Part shown: positions 46,289 to 57,700 of the stretch, one piece after another | Layout: each line of letters opens with the position of its first letter | How positions within the stretch are numbered: the first letter of the stretch is position 1 | From: Rugalucina vietnamica | Lineage: Eukaryota > Mollusca > Bivalvia > Lucinida > Lucinidae | Assembly: GCA_964017185.1 (NCBI GenBank) | Contig: OZ024882.1 | Location: 37,062,488 to 37,126,487, forward strand | DNA: 64,000 nucleotides | Reading direction: 5' to 3' | Position numbers and translations under genes: made by a program | Notes under the pieces: generated by a model | Told to the model about the DNA's origin: nothing | Database searches by the model: none | Seen by the model: the letters and a program-made list of their open reading frames with translations, nothing else

Positions 46289-46831
46289 CCTAGGTTACAT
46301 TTGGCCTACAATTAGCTTGTGATGATGGTGGGATGCCAATTTTTGCATTTTCGAATGATCTTCGCAGGGCGACCCCACGATGTCCCTATGATTTTATGGT
46401 TTCCTAACCTCTTCGTAGCCTCTATAATTTTGTAGTAGCATTTTCACAAATGTTTAAAAATAGTAAGACCATAGCCCGCAGACACGTCCTGCGGGCACCG
46501 TACAGAGACCCTGCGACCATTGTGGGGTAATAATTTGGGGACAAAAAATTGTATGGCGATCGTAGGGAGACAGCAAGGTCTCAGTCAGAAATCGTAGCGA
46601 CTCATCATGGACATTGCATGGGCTTTATACAATTTCCACTTAAAGCGTGCAGATGCCTTATGATTTCCGTTAATTTCCCTACAATCTTTTTATCCCTACA
46701 ATCTTTTTATGGTTCTGACTCAGAACATCAAGGAGAGCCAGAGCAAGAAAGCATACTAAGCCCGTGTGAATTGTAAACACATTACATCATAGCCCACGAT
46801 CAACTGATGATCAGGGCAAATGTAACCTAGG
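46289..46831. mobile_element. 543-bp MITE
   Basis: CCTAGGTTACATTTGGCC at the left is inverted as GGGCAAATGTAACCTAGG at the right. The interior includes the hairpin GCCCGCAG/CTGCGGGC at about 46474-46496. The frame 46549-46776 lies entirely inside and is not a gene. Confidence 0.8.
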
Positions 46832-47929
46832 ATTAACCATTACTCAGGTGGTCTGTCAGATGCAGCTTTGCCTGGTGGCACAAGTAGCCCATCTGTTTCT
46901 CACAGCCCCAATGGGTGGGGGCAATGGTCCAGTACCTGTTAGTCTGAGAAAACAGTGATCAACATATTGCTCCAAATTTTCTGTAATGCTTTTTTGACCT
47001 GAAAACAAAAATTGAATATCTTGTAAGATATCTCAAAAAGTATTTGATCTATGTCATCTAGAGCCTTCATATTAATTTTGGTATACTGATTTTGGCTGAG
47101 TAGTAGATCACAATTAACTTTTGAGTAATTTCCTGTCCTTATTTAGTTTGCTGATTTACCTATACACTTACATCCAGAAATTCAAGCATCTACCTCTTTT
47201 TTTTTTCATCAGAACAACTCACCGCTGTTGTTCTTCATTTTTGTCAGCCTCTTGGGTGCCTGAGGGCTTGTAGCAGTGATTTTACCAAATACTTGGACCC
47301 GCAGCACTGGGCTTTTAGAGCAGCTTTCAAATTTTTACTCGATTTTTTTAATTTGTCTGCAAAAACCTGCCTGCTGTGTTTGCTTACACAATTGAATGAA
47401 ATGAATCATATAAATTGTGTCAGGTAAGGGGCAAGTATTCAGTTTGGGGAATAGTGTTTTACAAACACACTTTTCTAGTTTATACTTGTATTTCTTCACC
47501 CTATCTCTGAAGTCATTAAAACATTTTTTTCACAAGATATTTCTTGCCAGAGGTCTGCTGTGTTAAATTTACGGCCTAAGAGTTTCTGGAAAACTTTATG
47601 TGATTTTTGCAATTTAAACACCAAACAAAAAACTTACACATTATCTGGACTTTTTATTGATTTTTTTTTTTTTCATATCAAAACAAAAATGATTTTGAAG
47701 GGTTTTGAAAAAGGGCAGGCGTAGATGAGAATCTAAAAATTAATTTTATCTGGCCTTTATTATATTATTGCTTTGTTGTAGTTATGAGTGACCCAGTGCA
47801 TAACTTAATGGTTATAGACATAGTCTATGCTGACTGCAAATTGCATCAGAAAATCCCTTCTTAAATGGGTAGGCCTATTACTGAATGTATATACAAATTG
47901 CAGTTTCATTGGTATCACTCATATCTCAA
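46832..47929. other. Gene-free stretch
   Basis: T-rich sequence. A TTTTTTTTTTCATCAG acceptor-like tract at 47199-47214 is followed by a short open frame ending TGA at about 47263, without coiled-coil character. No exon is claimed. Confidence 0.4.
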
Positions 47930-48140
47930 AAAGGATCAGGAAATGGTGCAATTAGAAAGAAATTCCCACTCCATAAACCGAGGGGAGGGGAAAAAACTAA
48001 AATGACATTTCGGTATTTATACCATGATTAGCCAAGTGAGCACCTATTCCCCAATAGGTGGCCACTCAACTAAAAATATGAAAACGTACATAAGGCTCAA
48101 ACAGCACAAAAATTCAACTCCAAAACACAAAACAATTAGA
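47930..48140 (+). repeat. Interspersed repeat 'X', copy 2
   Basis: AAGGATCAGGAAATGGTGCA, AGAAAGAAATTCCCACTCC and CAATAGGTGGCCACTCAAC follow the same order as at 19255-19530. Confidence 0.75.
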
Positions 48141-48554
48141 ACCACCACAGAAGTATCGCTTTGGAACGATCTGTAATATAAAATTACTGGGCAGAGGGTG
48201 TGGGGGGAATTACTGGGGGTGGGGGGCTTAAACCGGTTTTACAGGCTTAAACAGTTTCCACATGCATTAAATAGTAAAGGAAGGGGAAATATAGTCTCTA
48301 CATTTTACTAGGTGACTATGTAAAATATAGAATCAACAAAGCAATTATGTTCAGTACAAGCCAAAAATGACCAAACAAGCCACATACATTGTAACCCATG
48401 TATTATCAGTTTTACTATTCCCTGGCAATTTGCTCTTTAACCATTGGTCAGTCAGTTTTTTCAATAAATTGGGTGGTCTAGCTGATTTCACTTTCTTAGT
48501 ATCTATACATCAGTCCTCCTTCAATATATTGAATTTGTGATTCATAATATAACA

Positions 48555-48662
48555 ATGGAATTCTCAGATATGTATGAGTTTACAGACAAAGAAGATAATG
48601 AGACAGAGGTTTATAGTGATAATGATATGGATAATGTAGATAAGAATGGTTAGATCTATCTT

Positions 48663-48717
<55 letters not shown>

Positions 48718-51700
48718 GTCTGTCTGTCTGTCTGTCTGTCTTATCTTTTTTCTATCCAAATGCAACTTCAACCTCTTTTTTCTTGTAAACTTTTATGCTT
48801 TTCAAAGATTTATGCATAAAAAATAATCTACTTCTTCTTGTTGAATATATTTTAGGCCTAAAATTTGCAATTTTTATATTTAAGATTTTATACCTAATTA
48901 CATGTGAACTATTTTTTCTGCACTTTAATTTTAGGGAAGGGCAGTGAGAAAACAATACAGTTCAAATTGGCTTCGAATTGAGAGGTCCTGGGTTCGATCC
49001 CCACAAGTGTCACCGTGTTGTGTCCTTGAGCAAGACACATTAACTCCCTACGAGACTGGCTAAACCCAGGAAGAGTTGGCTACGTCCCGACATGACTGAA
49101 AAATTGCTGACTGGGATGTTAAGCCTCAATACAAACAAATTATATTTCATAACATCTATGCCTTTGCTAACACATTTAAGTTCTGTATTGTAGATTCCCT
49201 TAGCCAGTACACTGATATAAAAGAGATGCTTGAGTTTGATCACTGGTCTTTAGGAAAAGACAGTAAAGGCATTAGGGTCTACCTGAATGGTGTGGATATT
49301 GACACTTATATCAAAGTTAAACGTAAGTTGTTTTCATTATTTTCTAATAAATATAGTTGTTTTTTCTATCATGCCACTGTCTTGCACCACCCTGTTTTTG
49401 GTATTTTTTATGTTGAATTAGTATTATTTGTATTTTAGCATAATGTTTGGTTAATTCTAATCATATCTTTGACTTCGCAGCATGTTCTTGGGTGGGGATT
49501 TGGGGCAAAAAATGTAAAGTTACAAATTTTCGTGAAAATTGATCAACATAATACCAGTATCAAAAACTTGAATTTTATAGAATGAGTAGTTTTTCACAAA
49601 ATTTTGAAATGAAGGATCTTACACAAGTGGTCATTTCATATGAAATTAATTTAACAAGCCATGGGCGAGAAATAAATTTCGTATATGAGATGACCACAAG
49701 TGTAAGGTTTGTTTTATCATTAATGCCTTATATAGAATTTTATCCCCTTCTAAGTGGCCATATTTTCCGGCAGTGAAATTTTACATTGTTGTAACAGACA
49801 ACATCTGTATTCCCGCAAAAGTGTAAATAAACACAGTTTTAGCACTTTTTATTACATGACGTTATCCACTGGAAAACAGCGGAGCCATATGGTAAATTGC
49901 AATTTTAGCATCAGGGAAACAGTCAGAGTTTTCACTTTTTCATTGTCACCATTGTACCAATGTTATTCTGCAATTAACATTATGCCCAGATTGGGTGATT
50001 GCAACAGAGGATATAAATGTAAAATATGTATATTTCAGGCCCAGAGAAATACTTAGATATGGGGCTTATTCAGCAGTGCTGTGTTTCATCAGATGGAATG
50101 TTGATAAAGGTGAGTATAATCAGTGTTGGGAAACAAAGTCTGTGTTTGGTATTATTTGTGTTTACATCACATACATGTGATACCTCCCTCATCATCAGGG
50201 AGACTCCAGGAAATGAGCCGTAAAATTGGACAAATTTCTTCTAAAATGAACTACTTTTTAACAAAAATTCAAAATCTCCCTGAAATAAACCAGAAATTTT
50301 CCTATATATTCTATACATTTTTCAAAAATCTCCCTGAAATGAAAGAAAAATCTCCCTGATTCCTCTTTCAAACTCATCACATGTATGACATCATGTATCA
50401 GAGAGCGCATTTGTTAGATGCACTTAATGCACGAAGTGCACAGAGCTATTGTTGTCACCTCGGTCATCCGCATTTACTTTTACGTGTACGTCTGCGTCAC
50501 ACTTTCGGTTAAAGTTTTTAAAATTGTTATATCTTGATAGTCACTGACCAGAAATTATTCATATTTGGAACATTGCTGTATATGAGGGTCCTCTGTGATT
50601 TAGTGTGAAGGGACCCGTGGGGTCGTGCCTGGGGGCGGGGCTAGAGGTCAATATATAGAACACCTTTGTACAATGCTCAGATGCTGTGTTAGTTTCTCAT
50701 CAACTGTAAAGCCTAGAACTGTCAAACCTTACATTTGGCTTCTCCTCGATGTCCCGACTCGGCACCCACATTGACCTACTGACTTTGACCTATATTTCAT
50801 GCTCCAGTGACTTTGTCATTTTAGCCAACCCTTAATATCTCATCAACAATAAAGCCTACAAACATCAAACCTTGCAGATGTCCCGACTCTGCACCCACAT
50901 TGACCTACTGACCTTGACCTATATTTCATGCTCCAGTGACTTTGTCATTTTTGAAGCCAACCCTTAATATCTCATCAACTATAAAGCCTACAACCATCAA
51001 ACCTTGCATATGGCTTCTCCTCGATGTCCCAACTTTGCACCCACATTGATCTAGTGACCTTGACCTATATTTCGTGCTCTAGTGACTTTGTCATATTTGA
51101 AGCCAACTCTTAATATCTCATCAACTATAAAGCCTACAACCATCAAACCTTGCATATGACTTGGCACCCACATTCACCTAGTGACCTTGACCTATATTTC
51201 GTGCTCTAGTGACTTTGTCATTTTTGAAGCCAACCCTTAATATCTCATCAACTATAAAGCCTACAACCATCAAACCTTGCATATGGCTTCTCCTCGATGT
51301 CCCGACTCGGCACCCACATTGACCTACTGAACTTGACCTATATTTCATGCTCCAGTGACTTTGTCATTTTTTAAGCCAACCCTTAATATCTCACCAACTA
51401 TAAAGCCTACAACCATCAAACCTTGCATATGGCTTCTCCTCGATGTCTCAACTTTGCACCCACATTGATCTAGTGACCTTGACCTATATTTCGTGCTCTA
51501 GTGACTTTTTCATTAAAGTTTTTAGAAGTCTATATCTCTTGAACGTGTTGATGGATCAAGTTGATACTTTGCATGTTGGTAGATATTGGTCTGAAGTTTT
51601 ATGCAGTACCATCATGACCCACCCTGGGTGACCTTGAGGTCAAGGTCACAGGCTTAGATTTTTTTTTTTTTTAAAAGTTTTCGGTTAAAGATTTTTGAAG

Positions 51701-54700
51701 TCTATATATCTCTATGTTGATGGATCAAGTTGAAACTTTGCATGTTTGTGGATATTGGTCTGAAATATTATGCTGTACCATCACAACCCACCTGAGCGAC
51801 CTTGAGGTCAAGGTCATGGGTCATAGATTTTGATAAGTTCAGTAGCAAAGCACAAGTCAGGCGAGCTATGCTGTCCTGCGACAGCTCTTATGGAATTCAT
51901 GCGTGGCTATTTTCATATTAAAGAGAAATGTAATGAAATAATTTATGTTGTAACAGCATATTGTTATGAAATAGAATTAGCCATTTAATACCTGTAATAT
52001 TGTTCAGAGGCAGGTTGAACAATCATCTGTAAAATCTTGCAAAAAGAAAATCACATATCAAATGTAAAAGTCCTTTTGCATGTTACATCCCACTCAACAG
52101 TGAAGTTAATATGGAGATTTTCAGTTTATAGTCTCATCCTACTGGAGAACCTTAGCCTTGTTTGTGCAGCTGGAGAATATAGTTAATTTTGTAATTTGAA
52201 ATATCATTACAGTTCATGAGCATCAGAGGGAAAAACATGGAGCTATTATGGGAAGATCATGTAGCAGAAGATGACCAATTTTACACAAAATTAGATACAT
52301 CAACTGCAGAACTATTTGCTGCCAGTATTAACAGAGTCATAGAGGTAATATTAGATACATTTAAGGTCATCTGAGATCTGGGACATTTTGATTAAACTTG
52401 TTTGACATTACCGTAAAATAGGCCATGTCATCACAGTACCAGATGCTACATGCCAAGTTCCATTGAAATCAGTCCACGAGTTTATCTGCCATAGGCTTAT
52501 AATGGATAATAAAAATTAAAACTGAGATTCTTTAAGAGCAAACACATTAATGAGAAAGGGATGGAAAACACATGAAAAAAAAATCTTCTCTGAAACCACA
52601 AGATCCAAAGGTATGCAGCATTGTTATGTTTAACTATACATAAATCCTGTGAGTCATTCCCCTTGGATAAAAATGGCCCCTTCCCAGGGGGAAAACATTT
52701 TTGCATTGTCACCATTGCACCAATTTTATTAGCTCACCTGAGCCGAAGGCTCACAAGGTGAGCTTATAGTACAGTAGTCGAGCCGGCGTCCATCCGTGCG
52801 TCCGTCCGTGCGTCCGTCCGTGCGTGCGTGTGTCCGTCCGTCGGTTCACATTTTCAAACTCAAATATCTCTAAGACAAAAAGGCCGATCATGATCAAATT
52901 TTATCTAAAGCATCATTGAGGAGGGGGAAAGGTTGCGTTAGGTTTTGGGCCAGGTCGGAGTGGAACTCTGGTTTCCATGGCAACAGATAGCTCCCATAGA
53001 CTTACAATGGGAAAAACATAAAAAAATCTTCTTCTCCGAAACCACAAATCCCAGACCTTTCATATCTTGTGTGTAGCAATGTATAGTGGTCCTCTTTATA
53101 AATCCTGCCAACCGTGCCCCTGGGGTCCATACAGGCCCCGCCCCGGGGGCGTGATGGGGCAAAACATGAAAAAATCTTCTTAGAACTCCGAAACCACATG
53201 GCCCAGAGACTTCATATTTTGTATGTAGCAATGTGTAGTGGTCCTTTTTATAAATCCTGCCAATCATGCCCCTGGGGTCAAAAATGGCCCCGCCCCGGGG
53301 GCCATTAGCTCCCATAGACTTACAATGGGAAAAACATAAAAAAATCTTCTTCTCCGAAACCACAAGGCCCAGAGCTTTCATATTTTGTCAGTAGCAATGT
53401 ATAGTGGTCTTCTTTATAAATCCTGCCAACTGTGCCCCTGGGGTTCATACAGGCCCCGCCCTGGGGGGGTCATGGGTAAAACATAAAAAAATCTTCTCCG
53501 AAACCACAAGGCCCAGAGCTTTCATATTTTGTTTGTAGCAATATATAGTGTTCCTCTTTATAAATCCTGCCAACTGTGCCCCTGGGGTCCATACGAGCCC
53601 CGCCCCGGGGGCGTCATGGGAAAAACTTTAAAAAATCTTCTTCTCCGAAACTATAAGGCCCAGAGCTTTCATATTTTGTGTGAAGCAACATATAATGGTC
53701 CTCTTTATAAATCCTGCCTAATGTGCCCCTGGGATCCATACGGGCCCCGCCCCGGGGGTCATAAGGAAAAACATAAAAAATCTTCTTCTCCAAAACCACA
53801 AGGCCCAAAGCTTTCATATTTTGTATGTAGCAATATGTAGTGGTCCTCTATATAAATCCTGCCAATCATGCCCCTGGGGTCAAAAATGGCCCCGCCCCGG
53901 GGGTCATGAGCTCCCATAGACTTACAATGGGAAAAACATAAAAAAATCTTCTTCTCCGAAATCACAAGGCCCAGAGCTTTCTTATTTTGTCAGTAGCAAT
54001 GTATAGTGGTCCTCTTTATAAATCCTGCCAATCATGCCCCTGGGGTCCATACGGGCCCCGCCCCGGGGCGTCATGGGAAAAACATAAAAAAATCTTCTTC
54101 TCTGAAACCACAAGGCCCAGAGCTTTCATATTTTGTTTGTAGCAATGTATAGTATTCCTCTTTATAAATCCTGCCAACCGTGCCCCTGGGGTCCATACGG
54201 GCCCTGCCCTGGGGGCGTCATGGGAAAAACTTTAAAAAATCTTCTTCTCCGAAACCACAAGGCCCAAAGCTTTCATATTTTGTTTTTAGCAATGTATAAT
54301 GGTCCTCTTTATAAATCTTGATAACTGTGCCCCTGGGGTCCATACGGGCTCCGCCCCGTGGGCGTCATGGGAAAAACATAAAAAAGATCTTCTTCTCCAA
54401 AACCATATGGCCCAGAGCTTTCATATGTTGTTTGGACCAATGTATAATCCTCTCCTTTATAAATGCTGCTAACGGTGCCCATGGGGTCCATACAGGCCAC
54501 GCCCCAGGCATGTCATTATCTACCATAGACTTATAATGGAAATATATGAAAAAATCTTCTCTGCAACAGCATGACACAAAGCTTGTATATTTGATATACA
54601 TTGTCATGTGGAGCTCTACATAAATCCTGCCAATCTTGCCCCTGGGGTCAAAAATGGCCCCACCCCGGGGGTCATTATAGGACCCTGACCTTGTTAGATG

Positions 54701-57700
54701 ATTTTTTCACGTGAACCAAAATGGCAGAAAAGAGGATACACAATCCAGACAAGAGCTCTTCTGCTGATGTAAGTAGGGTTTCAAGGTCACATGACCAAGA
54801 TGGCCACCATACCCATATATGGTAAAAACCCCAATTACTTTGTCCAGTGACTGTACTTGTTGACTTTCAGGTGAGCGATCGTTGCCCCTGGGCTACTTGT
54901 TCAATAATGGTACCACCGCGGGGTTCATTAGCTCACATGGCTGTACAATGGGAAAAGCATTAAAAAACCACAAGGCCCAGAGCATTTATATTTTATATGT
55001 AGCTATGTGTAGAACCAGTAATCCTCTTTGTATGTCCTGCCAACAGTGCCCCTGGGGCCCATACAAGCCATGCCCTGGGGTGTCATTATCATTGCAGGAT
55101 TTATGAAGAGCACCACATTACATTGCTTCATACTTAATTTACAAGCTTTGGGTCTTGTGGGGGTTCTGAGATGAAGATTTTTTCATGTTTCTCGTACTGT
55201 AAGCCTATGGCAGATATTCATGCCCCAGGGCATGGCCAGTTTGAGCCCCTGTGGCATGGTTGGCAGGATTTATAAAGGGAACTACTATAAATTGCTAAAC
55301 ACAAAATGTAAAAGCTCTGGTCGCTATGGGGTTTCAGAGAAGAAGATTTTTTTTTATGTTTTTTTCCATTGTAAGTATATGGGAGCTAATGACCTGCAGG
55401 GTGGGACCATTTTTGACCCCAGGGGCATGAGTGGCAAGATTTATGTAGGATTCCACTAAACATTGTTACATGCTAAATACACCAGCTCTAGCTCTGGTGG
55501 TTTTCAAGAAGAAGATTTTTTACCATTATAAGCCTATGGCAGATATTGACGACCCCAGGGCATGGTCAATTTGGACCCCCAGGGGCATGGTTGGCAGAAT
55601 TTATGAAGGGGATTACCAAACATTGCTACATACAAAATATTGAAGCTCTGGGCCTTGTGGTTTTGGTGAAAATTTTTTTCTCTGTTTTTGGCATTGTTAG
55701 TCTATGGGAGTTATATGTTGCCATGGAAACCACTATTTAATTAAGCTTACAATGAGAATAATCTCTCAGTTGAGCTACATGACCATTGGTCCTCTTGTTT
55801 ATACTTGTCGCTAAAAGCTTGTGTTAAAATCAGTTAACACATAAAGTACGGTATTTAAATTAAGTTATATCAGTCCATGAAAAGTACTTGGAGAGATTAA
55901 GTGTGCCCATTGAAACTGATCTAGGTCCCATAGACTTACATAAAAACATAAAAAAAAACCTCTCTGAAACCTGTCACAAGGCCCAGAGTTTTTATATTTT
56001 ATGTAGCAATGCATTGTCTATCCTCTTTATAAATCCTGACAACTGAGGTCCATACAGGCTACGCTCAGGGGACTCATTATCTACCATAGGCTTCAAACTG
56101 GAAATACAACTGGTTATACCATATCATGCAAACTTGTCAAATCCCCTTTGAGAAAGGATTTATTTGTGGCAAGTAGATGGACAGCTAATAGTTTGTTGTT
56201 TTTTTTCTTCAGGGAGAAAGCAACGATATTTTGATATCAGCCCGTGAAAAATACTTGGGGAGATTTAGTGTGCCCATTGATATGTTGCATTATGCAACAG
56301 AAGCAAACAGGGTGCGGGCTATAGACAGTGACTATGTACGCAAACTAGTAACCAATGCTGAAATAACAATCAAGAACAAGGCATTCACAAAGTTCCCAAC
56401 AGCTACTGGTACAGTTGATGGTGATGCGAAGATTGAATTGTTGGAGACCGGTACAGTACACATTGAGATAATAGATGGAAACCATACCTTGATGGCGCAA
56501 AAACAAATAAAAGACCAGTTTCCCAATGTTACAGAGTTAGAAAGAAGGTACAATTATTTTTTGTTTGTTTGTTTGTTTGTTTGTAGCTCAAAAGGCCATA
56601 TCGAAAGGCATAGGCCAAGAAAACAATGCAATTGTTTTATCAGGTCATTTGACACAGGCAGGCTTTCCCCTTTTTTCTGAAAGACAAACAACAAAACAAC
56701 AACAAAATATAGGAGGATACGTGCATCTGTCTGTACAAATGTATTTATCTTCTACAGATTTGTGTGACAAAATGATGATGACAATTGATACTATACACTG
56801 GGTGCTTCCTTCGTCCTGATATAAACAGGTTTTGTTTGATTTTTATCGCACCTGCTTATAGCAGGGTGCGATATAGGAGTTCAAATTTCCGTCCGTCCGT
56901 ACGTTCGTTCGTCCGTCTGTCAACATTTACGTCGAAGTTTAGTTTTCTCGACATCAGTGATAGCTGCGAGTCTGAAACCTTGCATAGTAATTGTCCCTGA
57001 CATACCCTTCAAGCATGCACCTTAACCTGGTGCCCTTGACCTATATTTCACGGTCCACTGACTTTGAAAATTTTTACGTCGAAGTTTTGTCAAAATTTAC
57101 GTCGAAGTTTGGTTTTCTCGACATCATAGATAGCTGCGAGTCTGAAACCTTGCATAGTAATTGTCCTTGACATACCCTTCAAGCACGCACCTTAAGCCGG
57201 TGTCCTTGACCTATATTTCACGGTCCACTGACTTTGAACATTTTTACGTCGAAGTTTGGTTTTCTCGACATCAGAGATAGCTGCAAGTCTGAAACCTTGC
57301 ATAGTAATTGTCCTTGACTTACCCTTCAAGCACGCACCTTAACCTGGTGCCCTTGACCTATATTTCACGGTCCACTGACTTTGAAAATTTTTACGTCGAA
57401 GTTTGGTTTTCTCGACATCAGAGATAGCTGCAAGTCTGAAACCTTGCATAGTAATTGTCCTTGACATACCCTTCAAGCACGCACCTTAACCTGGTGCCCT
57501 TGACCTATATTTCACGGTCCACTGACTTTGAAAATTTTTATGTCGAAGTTTGGTTTTCTCGACATCAGAGATAGCTGCAAGTCTGAAACCTTGCATAGTA
57601 ATTGTCCTTGACATACCCTTCAAGCACGCACCATAACCGGGTGCCCTTGACCTATATTTCACGGTCCACTGACTTTGAAAATTTTTACGTCGAGGTTTGG

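Noticed and set aside
46549..46776. 75-codon plus-strand frame
   Set aside because: It falls completely within the 46289-46831 MITE.
52938..54607. Many overlapping frames on both strands in the 53-54.6 kb region
   Set aside because: The monomer of about 147 bp is simply open in several frames; both strands translate the same units.
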